From positions 1,003,784 through 1,067,783 of the forward strand of contig JAKSZT010054578.1 of NCBI GenBank assembly GCA_026826555.1: a DNA stretch of 64,000 nucleotides. Reading direction: 5' to 3'. Both the position numbers and the translations under genes were made by a program. The notes below the pieces were generated by a model that had not been told where the DNA came from, did not search any database, and worked only from the letters and a program-made list of their open reading frames with translations. The stretch's first letter is position 1. The number at the start of each line of letters is the position of its first letter. Below, piece after piece: positions 1-10,575 of the stretch. The stretch is from Tolypeutes matacus. Lineage: Eukaryota > Chordata > Mammalia > Cingulata > Chlamyphoridae.

Positions 1-330
1 CCGCAGCCGGCCTCCTGGCGCCGCCGCCGGCCTGGTTCCTGTCGCCGCCCTGCTGACCGCAGCCTGGTTTCGGGGACGGCGGCGTGTCGGGTGGGGGCGG
101 GCAAGGAGCAAGTCCGCGGAGGAGCCGGCGACGCGGCCGTCCCCCTCCACCCGCCCCGACGCCGTCCGCGGGGCCCTGCGGGGCCAGCTGGGACCCCGCG
201 CGTCTGGAAGCTGGCGGGCGGTCAGGCCGCAGGACGCGAAAACAAGTGCTCGACTCGGGCATCCGACACGTCCCCTTCCCTCCCGGAGTAGGAGGGGTGG
301 AGGCCGCCCGGGGGTGCACGGCGTCTAGGA
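1..330. promoter_or_regulatory. CpG-rich stretch, probably a promoter edge of an upstream gene
   Basis: The first roughly 330 bases are very GC- and CpG-rich (many GCCG, CGGCG and GGGGCGGG strings) and drop abruptly into ordinary sequence. This looks like the end of a CpG island. In human the neighbour on this side is PKMYT1, transcribed away from CLDN9, so this could be its promoter flank; nothing here lets me confirm that. Open frames across it have no recognisable protein similarity. Confidence 0.4.
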
Positions 331-2880
331 AGCTCCGAGCCCGCCCCGGCCAAGCAGCCGCGCTCATGGATCCTGGACACTTGGCCCCGCAGCGGGAGGG
401 TCACACGGCCGTCACGTCACGGACAGGAGGGGCACAGCAGCACTGCCACGGTGAGCGACAGGGGCCTCCTGTGCCCCGGCAGCCTGCACAGCTCGGAACA
501 AACAACTCAGAATAAGGCTCTCTTTGTTCCTTAGGTGGCTCGGCTCAAGGATCCAGGCGGAAGTCCTCCCGGCGGCTCCTCCGCGCTGAAGAGGGACAGC
601 AGGAAGAGCGCGCCAGAGGCCAGAAAGTGCGCGCTCCCCGCGGTGCCCTAACAGTTTACCAGACTCTGGGCCTTCCCTCGCCCCTCTGAGGGCAGAAGTC
701 CGAGATCAAGAGTCAGGGCCTTGCCCCTCCCAGAGGCTCGAGGGAGGCCCCTTCCTTGCCTCTTGCAGCTGCTGGCGGCTCCAGGCCTTCCTTGGCTCCC
801 GCCTTCTCACGGCCTTCTCGTCTGTGCCTCGCCTCTGCGTCTTTTTTTTTTTTTTAGGAGGCACGGGGGACTGAACCCGGGGCCTCCTGCGTGGGAAGCA
901 GGCGCTCAACCATGAGCTACACCTGCGCCCTGTGTCTCTTGTAAGGACACCTGTCTTTGGATTTAGGGCCCACGCTAAATTCAGGGTGATCTCTTGGCAT
1001 CCTTAATTTCTTCTGCGAAGACCCTTTTTTCTAATAGGATCACATTCCCAGGTGCAGGGGGCTCAGGACTTGGCCGTGTATTTGTAGGGGGCCTCTAGTC
1101 AACCCAGTGCAGGCCGTGCCCTCCCACCTGTGGGGCCGCCGTCCCACCTGTGGGGCCGCCCTCCCAGGACTTGCTGTGTTTCAGGGCCCGTGCCTCACTG
1201 ATCCAGAGCCCTGGCGCCTCGAGCAGGAGCTGAGGGCCTCAAAAGCTGACCCAGCACTGAGCACAGGAAGTGGCGGGAGCGCTGGCCCTGGCGAGTTCCC
1301 AGGTCTGTTGCCTTGCTCCGCCCCCCCTCCCCTGGTGTGATTCTCCTCCCCTCCCAGTTAAGAGTCCGGCAGTAAATAGGAAGGACAGCAGTGACTCTGT
1401 GCTCCTGAAGTAGAGCAGGTAGCACTGATCCCTGGCCTGCCCCAACCCTCAAAAATTCCAGAGCGATCATTGCAGCAGGTTTGAAAGCCTGTCATTAGGA
1501 CTGATAATAAAGTTAATGATTACCCTGATGGGTGGAGTCTGTCCCCTGGGGGGTGTACGAGTAAAACCATCATTATGCTCTCCACAAAATATCTCCGTCC
1601 AGGGCCTGTCCCGGAAGCAACCCAAGGTGCCTGGGAAAATGCCTGTGGGGGAGGGGGACCCTGGGGGGACGCGGGTTCAGCTTCTCCCTGTTTCCCAGCC
1701 TGGAGGCACCTGAGAGGGCGGTTTGGGCAGGGCCAGCGTGGCGCTGGCTGGGGCCAAGCCCGGGAGGTGTGACCGGGAAACGGGACTTTCTGCAATGGGG
1801 AGAAAGACGCGGCTAAAGTGAATCAGAAGGTGGTGGGGGGAGGTTTCCAGTGTATTTAGATCCACACACTGCATCTCTGCGGAGACTTTTGGGGGCTGGG
1901 AGCTGGGTGGGGTGGGGTGGGGGTTGGCTCCCTGACGCTCAGCCCTGCAGCCTGCTGGGAGAGGGGGCTCCAGGAGCCTGCTCCAACCACGGGAGCCCAG
2001 CGGGCCTGGGGCAGGGGCCTGGCCTGGAAGTCCTGGGTTTGCACCCAGGTGTCCCGTTTGCCACCTACACTTTGGTCCTCATCTGAAAACTGGGGGTGGT
2101 GAGGCCTGGGATGTATGTTCTGGCTCCAGGCCAGGGGCCTGGGCTCAGGTCTCAGCTTCTCCATTCTCTGTTGCCTGGGGCTCCTCTTGGTAAGTGAGGT
2201 GGGGGGGCTGCCTCAAGGTCCTTGTGTTGCCCCACCCCTTTGGGTTCCTTTCTTTCTTTCCTTTGTCTGGGGGCCAATTTTCTCCTCCAAAACTAGTGAG
2301 ACAGACTGTAGGATTCAAGTTCACCCACGGGGACCCCGATCTAAGCGCCAGCTTCTTCTACCCACCAGAGACACCCGGCCACTCCCGCCTCCGGTTTTGT
2401 CACTGTCAAGGGGCCAGTGGAGGACAGGCCTCAGTTTCCTCCCCATGTTGTTGAGTCTGGACGGTTCCCCTCCCCCACCTCTGAAGGTGGGTGGGGGTGA
2501 AGATGCCAGTGCCATTGAGATGGTAATTTCACCCATCCAAGGCCCCACTCCTCCATAACAAAGATTTTCCAGCCCCTGGCAATCCCCTAGGTGGGCCCCA
2601 ACCTTAACCCTTCCCTTCCAGGATCCATCTGCATCTGGGTGGACCAGGCCTGCAGCTCCCCTGCCAGCTTGCTGCTACTCTTCCACCCTCTCCTAAGGCT
2701 CTAATAGCCTCTCCCCTTCCCCCTCCCTCCTGGCATTGGGGGGAGACATTTGTGTTCTCACAGAGGAGGAGGAGGCTGAAGGGGGAGGAAGCTGAAGCCT
2801 AGGCGAATCCCCTGGGGTATGGGTACTGGGGGAGGGTGTCCTCATCCAAGCAGCAATTGTTAGCAGAAGGCTCTGGGTTC
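331..2880. other. Intergenic stretch without a recognised gene
   Basis: No coding exon or RNA gene is recognisable. It contains one SINE near 844-929 and a short tandem duplication at about 1117-1165, where a unit of about 20 bp containing CCCACCTGTGGGGCCGCC occurs twice. Open frames are short and overlap on both strands, as expected from GC-rich noncoding DNA. Confidence 0.5.
844..929 (-). mobile_element. tRNA-Ala-like SINE (single unit)
   Basis: A T-run is followed by the reverse complement of a tRNA-Ala-like head: on the minus strand it reads AGGTGTAGCTCA, then GAGCGCCTGCTTCCCACGC, then a B-box-like GGGTTCAGTCC. It is closer to a genuine tRNA-Ala than the other SINEs here, so it may be an older or basal subfamily. 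Near-matching TGYGTCT motifs flank it. Confidence 0.7.
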
Positions 2881-2889
2881 TGGGCTTCT

Positions 2890-3440
2890 AGGTTCTTGGC
2901 TATGTCACATAAAGTAATTTAAGGACATGCCATAGGGTAGGCGAGGGATAAGTACACAATCCGAGACATAGATTGCAGGTTGTGTTACAAGCCAAGATGC
3001 ACATGTGGGGCCTTTCAAGACCTAGCTTCCTTCCCTTTCCTTATGTTGGGGAGGGGCCCCGGCTATTTGTTATTCTGATTGGTTGACTTACAGTCACCAC
3101 CTGTTCACTCTCAGGGGACCAATGGAGAGGCCTGTTAGGAGTTATCCGGGGCTTCCCCTTGACCCCAGAAAAAGTTCCAGTGGGACGTTGTGGACATTTC
3201 CAGCGGGGTCTTTCCGGTTTTGTCCTTAGTAGCAGGGGGTTTCTGGATGGACGGGGTCTCACAGCCATATTCTGTGCTGGGTCTTACAGTCATATTCTCT
3301 GCTGGTTCCTACCTGCCTTCCCTCTTTCTGTATACTAGCCTGCCTCAACTCCCCACCTCAGAGAGTTTACACCCTTATTCTAAAGGGGGAGCTGACGGGC
3401 ACTGGTCATTCTTCCGTAGCTGCTTCCTTCTGGTTACGGG
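2890..3440 (-). repeat. LTR-like interspersed repeat, family X, copy A
   Basis: This stretch is homologous to 16683-17110. Shared landmarks in order are GGGGAGGGGCCC, a CCAAT box on the minus strand (ATTGG on plus), GGAGAGGCCTGTT/GGAGGCCTGTT, TCCGGGGCTTCCCCTTGACC, a GGGTCTTTCC block and a TATACTA..CCTGCC block. The minus orientation is inferred from the CCAAT box and from the poly(A) signal in copy B. A solo LTR is the most likely class, but I cannot name the family. Confidence 0.5.
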
Positions 3441-3479
3441 GAATAGGCCCTACCTGTCAGTGTAAAATGCATTGGCTAT

Positions 3480-3983
3480 CGTGGCAGTTTGATATAGTTA
3501 TGAATTCCAAAAATAGATATGGATTATGCTTGTAAACTGGTCTGTTCCTCTGGGTGTGATAAAGTTATGATTAGGGATTTGATTGGGCCACATCAGGAGG
3601 ACTTGTGTCCCCGCCCCTTTGTGGGTGGGGACTCAGAGATAAAACTACATGGTAGAGCAGAGGAGTTGGAGTTTTGATCTTGGATTCTTGAGCTGGAGCC
3701 CCGTGTAGTAAGCATACAGAGGAGCTTGGTTGTGAAGAAGGAGAGAAGGCCCTGGGAAAGGAGATGAGCCATTTGCCTGATAGTCTGCAGCTGGCCTTGT
3801 GGAGAGAATCAAGCCCCAGGAAGAGAGGAACCCAGGAAGCCGGAACCCTCACAGAGTTGGGTGAGGGAAGTAACTTATGCTTTATGGTCTGGTAAGTAAG
3901 CTTCTACCCCAAATGAATACCCTTTATAAAAACTAACAGATTTCTGGTATTTTGCATCAGCACCCCTTTGGCTGACTAATACA
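3480..3983 (+). mobile_element. Solo LTR, MaLR/ERVL-like (copy 1)
   Basis: The 504-bp element ends in CTGACTAATACA and starts at a diverged form of TGTAGCAG. It is flanked by a perfect 5-bp duplication, GCTAT at 3475-3479 and 3984-3988. The GACTAATACA terminus and 5-bp duplication fit ERVL/MaLR-type LTRs. Related copies lie at 5275-6821 (reverse, interrupted) and 13976-14550 (reverse). Confidence 0.75.
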
Positions 3984-4114
3984 GCTATTCTATTGAGATT
4001 GAGGGAAGACAAGTCCAGCACCGTGGCTGGAACTGGATGAAATCCCCGCATGACTAATATCTTGTTCTGTAAGGCATTGATTCTGGAAGAACTAGTTAGA
4101 ATTTAAGGTACATG

Positions 4115-5080
4115 GTCCTACTAAAAGGATAAAGACATGACATACTGGACCATGAGAGTGAGAAAGGCCAGTGCCTTCAGAGGCTGCATCCTCCCAAAGT
4201 TGACGGGAAACAGATTCTTCCTTGAGTTCTTTATGCCATTGGTTAACTCTAGGGACATATTGTAGTAGACCTGTTGGGTTTGGTATAAACTGCCAACTCC
4301 AGTTCCCACTGTGGTGGATATGCCTAGGAAAACTACTAGATGTATGAAGAGAGGCACTGCCCTAGACATAAACTCACAAAGATAATAAAGGCAACAGCAA
4401 GACAAGCATATGACAAGCAGAATAAAGACAATACTTAAGAGAGCCATTCCTTTATCTTATAGGCATGTTCATTAACTATTTAGAAAATGAATTAAGTTTA
4501 CCAGGACATTTAACATGTTCAATATCCATCTGCATATGATCTACAATAGAAGAAATATTATCATAGTCATCACATATATAGATATAGTACCTAATACTAA
4601 TCAATGCACAAGTTCCTCTTTGAACTGCAGATAATAGATCTAAGCTACACGTTTGCAATAACATACATGTTGTCTTTCCACGGGAGCAGGCCATAATGCC
4701 AATTGTGTTTAAGTTCTACTCACATCACTCTGGTAATTATTGCTCCAGTTGGTATGTCCTTCACACAGCCAGCATGCTGCAGCACCATTGATCCTAGAGA
4801 GAAGCTAGGAAGATAGGCGCTAGTGTTCCACTGGCCTGGTACCAAAGGGTGCTATGAAACAGAGCCAGTCTGGAGGCAATGTCCATATCAAGCTATTGCC
4901 AGCTGCTGCAGGAGTCTGAAAGTGCAGTGTATTCTCCATCTCAGGAGCATGTCCAGATGTGGTAGATACTTTTATTGTTTTAGGGGTCATAGTGACTGAC
5001 TTAGCCAATAACTCAAATGGAGAGGCACCATGTAGGGTACTTAAGACCTGGTTTGAATGCACAAGAGAGTTTGGCAATAC
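4115..5080 (-). pseudogene. Endogenous retrovirus env remnant (decayed fragments)
   Basis: Three minus-strand open pieces carry retroviral envelope-like signatures. The 5077-4820 piece ends in a proline/tryptophan-rich segment like the end of a surface subunit. The 4694-4476 piece has an LDLLSAVQRGTCAL segment resembling the conserved heptad/immunosuppressive region of gamma-type transmembrane subunits, then a downstream helical stretch. The 4447-4121 piece opens with a hydrophobic membrane-anchor-like run with a CCC cluster, followed by a glycine-rich fusion-peptide-like segment. The pieces are separated by stops and in an order that cannot be one intact env. No gag or pol is seen nearby. 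Homology is judged by eye. Confidence 0.5.
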
Positions 5081-5330
5081 TGAAAGCTATCTCTCAATTT
5101 TTATATACTTTCTAAATACTTCCAATGCAGCTTATAACATATCAAATGAACTTAACTATTTTAGTACTTTCTTTTTACTTCTACAACTTTACCATGATTA
5201 CATTATTTAACATATTTTACTTTAGCAGTACAGGAAAAACTTTCTCTGTTTTATGAAAACCTAAGATTCCCTATTTTATTAGTCAGCCAAAGGGATGCTG
5301 CTGCAAAATACCAGAAATCTGTTGGCTTTT

Positions 5331-5462
5331 TAATTTATTTATTTATTTATTTTTATTTTTATTTTATTTTTATTTTTTTTTTACTGGGAGGTACCGGGGA
5401 TCGAACCCCGGTCCCTCCATATGGGAGACGGACGCCCAACCAGTTGAGCCACATCCGACCCC
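5331..5462 (-). mobile_element. tRNA-derived SINE, short type
   Basis: A T-rich tail precedes the reverse complement of a head with GTGGCTCAACTGGTTGGGC and a B-box-like GGGTTCGATCC. It is bordered by a 13-bp duplication TCTGTTGGCTTTT at 5318-5330 and 5463-5475. It lies head-to-head with the next SINE. Confidence 0.85.
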
Positions 5463-5492
5463 TCTGTTGGCTTTTATAAAGGGTATTTATTT

Positions 5493-5935
5493 AAGGGGGG
5501 CGGATGTGGCTCAAATGGTTGGGCATCCGTCTGCCATATGGAGGGACCTGGGTTTGATTCCCGGGACCTGCCAGTAAAATAAAAACAATATATATATAGA
5601 AGGCCATGGGCTGTCAGGCTCTGTGTTCTGGTGAGTCACCAGGCCCCTGGAGCCATGCAGCAAGATGATGACGTAACGGGAGAGACAAGACGAGATGCTC
5701 TGAAAGCTCCGAAAACCAGGAACCAAAGTGGCGCAGGTGGCAGGATACCTCTCTCCTACATCAGAGGTCTCCAGGATCGAATCCTGGTGAAGACTGGAGG
5801 AGGAGGATGAGAAGAGATGGCAGGAAACAGACACAGAGAATTGCCCAGTGAATGGACACAAAAACAGCAAAGGGGGAAGGGGGGGTTAAAATGGATAAAG
5901 TAAATAAATAAATCTTTAAAAATAAATAAAAATAA
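5493..5935 (+). mobile_element. Composite (dimeric) tRNA-derived SINE
   Basis: The left unit begins GGGGCGGATGTGGCTCAAA and has a B-box-like GGTTTGATTCC. A linker containing GCAAGATGATGACG follows. A second tRNA-like unit near 5728-5795 has its own GGATCGAATCC box, and the element ends in (AAATA)n. The duplication ATAAAGGGTATTTATTT flanks it at 5476-5492 and 5936-5952, although its A-rich start could partly belong to the tail. Confidence 0.8.
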
Positions 5936-6180
5936 ATAAAGGGTATTTATTTGGGGTAGAAGCTTACAGTTACGAGACCATAAAGCATAAGTTACTTCCC
6001 TCACTAAAGTGTGTTGCCACGTGTTGGAGAAAGATGGCTGCCGACATCTGCCAAGAGTTCAGGCTTCCTGGGTTCCTCTCTTCCTGGGGCTTGATTCTCT
6101 CTGGGCTCAGCTGCTATACTCCTTTGTGTATTTACTTCCTGGGCTCCAGCTCAAAAACTCCACCATCAAAACTCCAACTA

Positions 6181-6623
6181 GGGAAGCAGATGTGGCTCAA
6201 GTGATTGGGCTCCCATCTACCATATAAGAGGTCCAGGGTTTGATCCCAGGCCCTCCTGGTGAAGGCAAGCTGGCCCACATGGAGTACTGACCCAAACAGG
6301 AGTGCTGGCTCGCACAGAGTACTGGTGCACGCAGAGAGCTGGCACAGCAAGATGATGCGACAAAAGGAGACACAGAGGAGAGACAACAGATGAAGCAGAG
6401 CAGGTAGCTGAGGTGGCGCAAGAGATTGGGCACCTCTCTCCCACTCTGGAAGGTCCCAGGATTGGTTCCTGGTGCCGCCTAAAGAGAAGACAAGCAGACA
6501 CAGAAGATCACACAGCAAATGGACACAGAGATCAGACAATGGGAGGGGGGACAGAAATTTTTAAAATTAAAAAAAAAAAAAAAAAGGAATAGCAAAAATA
6601 AGGGAAGACTCTTTAAAAACAAT
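6181..6623 (+). mobile_element. Composite (dimeric) tRNA-derived SINE
   Basis: The left head GGGAAGCAGATGTGGCTCAA is followed by repeated GGCCCACA..GAGTACTG linker units. The right unit (about 6410-6480) reads GGTGGCGCAAGAGATTGGGC with a GGATTGGTTCC box, then an A-rich tail. CTCCAACTA duplicates at 6172-6180 and 6624-6632. Confidence 0.8.
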
Positions 6624-7021
6624 CTCCAACTAACTCCTCTACTCTGCCATGTAGTTTTATCTGTGAGTCCCCGCCCACCAAGGGGGTGGGGACTCAATGT
6701 CCTACTGATGTGGCCCAATCAAAGCCCTAATCATAATTTAATCATGCCTAGGTGCAGACCAGTTTACAAACATAATCCAATTTCTATTTTTGGAATTCAT
6801 AAACCATATCAAACTGCTACACTGATGGAATCAAGATTATCTTTCCTTACCACGACTTTATTTATTTATTTTTTTTTTTTTTTTACAGGGATTTTCTTTT
6901 TTTTAACTTTATTTTGTACATGTAGTAATTGAAAATATAAACAAAAAATAAAAAGGAAGCACAGTTGAATAAAACCATCCATTTCTCAGTTAAATGTACT
7001 GGATTCATATAAATATTTTTT

Positions 7022-7121
7022 ATTTATTTATTTATTTTTTTTACCAGAGGTCCCGGGGATCAAACCTGGGTCCCTCCATATGGAAGACGGACGCCCAACC
7101 AGTTGAGCTACATCCGACCCC
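7022..7121 (-). mobile_element. tRNA-derived SINE, short type
   Basis: Reverse-oriented single unit inserted in the L1 3' UTR. A 16-bp duplication CATATAAATATTTTTT occurs at 7006-7021 and 7122-7137. Confidence 0.85.
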
Positions 7122-7158
7122 CATATAAATATTTTTTAAATCATAGACTATGTTACAC

Positions 7159-7175
<17 letters not shown>

Positions 7176-7189
<14 letters not shown>

Positions 7190-7359
7190 AAGATTTTATT
7201 TATTTATTCATTTATCCCCCCTTTGCTGCTTGTGCTCGCTGGGTCAGCTAACCACGCCATGTGGGCGGGCTTGCCTTCACCAGGAGGCCCCGGGAACCGA
7301 AGCTGGGGCCTCCCATATGGTAAACGGGAGCCCTACTGATTGAGCCACAGCTGCTTCCC
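7176..7359 (-). mobile_element. tRNA-derived SINE, GGGAAGCGGCTGTGG type
   Basis: T-run, AAGATTTTATTTATTTATTC tail, GC-rich body with GCTCGCTGGGTCAGC, then the reverse complement of the tRNA-like head ending CCACAGCTGCTTCCC. It sits in the L1 3' UTR next to an (AT)n run. Confidence 0.85.
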
Positions 7360-7710
7360 AGCATTTGTATTATTAACTACAATTCTCACCCACCACTGAG
7401 ATTACTGTGTTCTTCAGTCCCTAGATTATTCTCTAGCTTTCTCACAATTGACATTTACATCCCTAGACTACCATTTTCAGCCACAATCCCATTTATAAAC
7501 CAGCTGCTATTCACTATAATGTGTTACTATCAATTCTATCCATTTCCACACTTTTACAGTCAAGTTAATTAAAATTTCTACATATATTAAGCATCAGTAT
7601 TCCTTCAAAGCCCTCCTCTTATCTCCTAATAAACTAGACTCTAGGTTTTAACTCCATGTATTTATTCTTTGTATTTAGTTCATATTAGTGAGACCATGTA
7701 ATATTTGTCC

Positions 7711-7855
7711 TGGGAAGTGGATGTAGCTCAAGCAGTTGGGCACCTGCCTACCACATGGAAGTTCCCAGGTTTGGTTCCTGGTGCCTCCTAAAGAAGAGGA
7801 GTAAAACAGTAAGCTGATGTGATGGGCTGGCAAGGCAAGCTGATAAAACAAGATG
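7711..7855 (+). mobile_element. tRNA-derived SINE, truncated
   Basis: The head TGGGAAGTGGATGTAGCTCA has a B-box-like GGTTTGGTTCC and TGGTGCCTCC, then loses recognisable SINE sequence after the GATGGGCTGGCAAGG linker and joins L1 sequence. The 3' boundary is approximate. Confidence 0.7.
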
Positions 7856-8192
7856 ATGTTCTTTGAATCACAAAAGTGTTTAAGTTTGAGGAGGTTCCCA
7901 TTTATCCATGTTTTCTTTTGTTACTTGTGTTTTTGGTCTAAGGTTTAAGAATGCACAACCTACCACCAGATCTTGAAGATGTTTTCCTGCATTTTCTTGT
8001 AGGAGCTTTATAGTTCTAACTTTTATATTTAGGTATTTGATCCATTTCGAGTTAATTTTTACATAAGGTGTGAGATAGGGGTCCTCTTTCTTTCTTTTGG
8101 CTATGGATTTCCAGTTCTCCCAGCACCATTTGTTGAAGAGACTGTTCTGCCCCAGCTGAGTGGGTTTGACAGCCTTGTCAAAAATCACTCAA

Positions 8193-8376
8193 GGGAAGCG
8201 GCTGTGGCTCAATCAGTGGGGCTCCCGTTTACCATATGGGAGGCCCCGGGTTCGGTTCCCGGGGCCTCCTGGTGAAGGCAGGCCCGCCTGCGCGGCGTGG
8301 TTGGCTGACCCAGCGAGCGTGAGCGGCAGGGGGGGGATAAATGAATAAATAAGTAGAATCTTTAAAAAAAAAAAAA
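8193..8376 (+). mobile_element. tRNA-derived SINE, GGGAAGCGGCTGTGG type
   Basis: Near-consensus copy with GGTTCGGTTCCCGGGGCC B box and a poly(A) tail. The target AAAATCACTCAA at 8181-8192 recurs after the tail at about 8377-8388. Confidence 0.9.
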
Positions 8377-8387
8377 AAAATCACTCA

Positions 8388-8476
8388 AAACAAGGAAGAT
8401 GAGCAGATATAGCAAGTGCAAACAACGAGGGGGTGGGGAGAAATAAATAAATAAAATAAATCTTAAAAAAAAAAAA
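8388..8476 (+). mobile_element. SINE tail fragment at the same target
   Basis: AGATATAGCAAGTGCAAACA, a GGGGGTGGGGAG tract and an (AAATA)n/poly(A) tail match only the 3' part of the composite SINEs. A third copy of AATCACTC follows at about 8482-8489. It looks like the tail of an older SINE whose front was lost or displaced. Confidence 0.6.
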
Positions 8477-8782
8477 AAAAAAATCACTCGACCATAGATG
8501 TGAGGGTCTGTTTCTGAACCATCAATTCGGTTCCATTGGTCTATGTGTCTGTCTTTATTCCAGTACCATGCTGTTTTCACCACCGTAGCTACTTAATATG
8601 ATTTAAAGTCCGGAAATGAGAGTCCTCCAACTTAGCTTTGTCCTTTTTAAGATGTTTCTGGCTATTTGGAGCCCCTTACCCTTCCAATTTTTTAAACAAA
8701 TTGTGTTTCCATTTGTTTAAAAAATGCTGGTGGAATTTTTATTGTGATTACATTGAATCTATATATCAATTTGTGTAGAATT

Positions 8783-8974
8783 TACTTTTTTTTTTTTTTT
8801 TTTTAAGATTGTATTTATTTATTCATTCATCCCCCCCTTGCTGCCTGCGCTCGCAGGGTCAGCCAACCACGCCGTGCGGGCGGGCCCGCCCCCACCAGGA
8901 GGCCCCGGGAACCGAACCCGGGGCCTCCCATATGGCAAACGGGAGCCCTACTGATTGAGCCACAGCCGCCTCCC
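8783..8974 (-). mobile_element. tRNA-derived SINE, GGGAAGCGGCTGTGG type
   Basis: Reverse-oriented copy inserted in L1 ORF2; TAGAATT occurs at 8776-8782 and 8975-8981. Confidence 0.85.
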
Positions 8975-10404
8975 TAGAATTGACATCTTAATGATATTTA
9001 GTCTTCCAACCCGTAAGCATGGAATGCTCTTCAAATTATTTACTTCTTTTAAAATTTCTTTCAGCAATGCATTGTAGTTGTCTGAATACAAGTGCTTTAC
9101 CTCCTTGGTTAAGTTTATTCCTAAATATTAGATTCTTTTAGTCACTATTGTAAGTAGAATTTTTTTCCTGACTTCCTCCTCAGATTATACATTACTAGTG
9201 TATAGAAACACCACTGATTTTGGCATATTGATCTTGTATCCTGACACTCTACTGAAATCTTTTATTAGCTCTAGCAGCTTTACTGTAGATTTTTTGGGGG
9301 ATCATATCATCTGCAAATAGTGAAAGTTTTACTTCTTCCTTTCTGATTTGGATGCCTTTTATTTCTTTTTCTTTCCTGATGGCTACAGGTAGAGCCTCTA
9401 GCACCATATTGGACAACAGTGGTGACAGTGGCCATCCTTGCCTTGTTCCTGATCTCAGCAGGGATGTTTTCAGTCTTTCACCATTGAGTACAATGTTAGC
9501 TGTGAGTTTTTCATATATGGCCTTTATCATGTTTCCTTCAATGACTATCTTTTATAGTATTTTTATCAAGAGAGGATGCTCTATTTTGTCAAATGCCTTT
9601 TCTGCATCAATTGATAACATGATTTTTCTTCTTTGATTTATTAATGTGGTGTATTACGCTGATTGATTTTATTGTGTTGAATCACCCTTGCATGCCTGGT
9701 ATAAAACCCACTTGATCACGATGAATAATTCTTTTAATGTGTTGTTGGATTTGATTAGGAAGTATTTTGTTGAAGATTTTTGCATCTGTATTCATTAGGA
9801 AAATGGGTCTATAATTTTCTTTTTTCATAATATCTTTATCTGGCTTTGGTATTAGGGTGATATTGGCTGCATAGAATGAGTTTGGTAGCATTCCTTCTTG
9901 TTCGCTTTTTTGGAAGAGCTTGAGTAAGATTGGTATTAAATCTTTGAATGCTCGGTAGAACTCACCTGTGAAATCATCTGGTCCTGGGCTTTTCATTTTG
10001 GGGAGTTGTTTGATGACTGTTTCAATCTCTTTATTTGTGCAGTTTATTGAGGTCTTGTATCTCTTCTAGGGTCAGTGTAGGTTGTTCGTATGGTCCTAGG
10101 AACTTTTTGTTGTTGTTGTTGTTCTCAGTTCATTTATTTCTGCTCTGATCTTTGTTATTTTATTCTTTCTATTTGCTTTGAGATTAGTTTGCCATTCTTT
10201 TTCTTGTTCCTCAAGCCGTGTAGTTAGGTCATTGATTTTAGCTCTTTCTTCTTCTTTAATGTAAGCATTGAGGCCTATAAAATTCCCTGTCAGCACTGCC
10301 TTCTCGGATCCTATAGGTTCTGATATGTCGTGTTCTACTTTTCATTTGCCTTGAGATATTTATTGATTTCTCTCAAAATTTCTTCTTTGACTCACTGATT
10401 ATTA

Positions 10405-10575
10405 TTTTTTTAAAAGATTTTATTCATTTTTCCCCCCCTTGCTGCTTGTGCTCGCTGGGTCAGCCAACCACGCCGCGCGGGCGGGTCTGCCCTCACCAGG
10501 AGGCCCCGGGAACCGAACCCGGGGCCTCCCATATGGTAAACGGGAGCCCCACTGATTGAGCCACAGCCGCTTCCC
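10405..10575 (-). mobile_element. tRNA-derived SINE, GGGAAGCGGCTGTGG type
   Basis: Reverse-oriented copy between L1 endonuclease and reverse transcriptase remnants, with T-run, GC-rich body and complement of the tRNA-like head. No clear target duplication was seen. Confidence 0.85.

Larger units (their letters stand above)
5275..6821 (-). mobile_element. Solo LTR of the same MaLR/ERVL-like family, interrupted by three SINEs (copy 2)
   Basis: LTR sequence homologous to copy 1 in reverse orientation is present in four pieces: about 5275-5330, 5463-5492, 5936-6180 and 6624-6821. It runs from TTTATTAGTCAGCC (its 3' end) to CTGCTACA (its 5' end). SINEs occupy the intervals between pieces and each is bordered by its own target duplication. 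Flanks of the LTR itself (CCTAT and CTGAT) do not match cleanly. Confidence 0.75.

Noticed and set aside
1..330. PKMYT1 first exon
   Set aside because: Expected from human synteny, but I cannot identify a coding exon or splice site in this stretch.
5495..5575. tRNA gene candidates in SINE heads
   Set aside because: They carry A- and B-box-like motifs, but are followed by SINE linkers and A-rich tails and are flanked by target duplications; they are SINEs, not functional tRNA genes.
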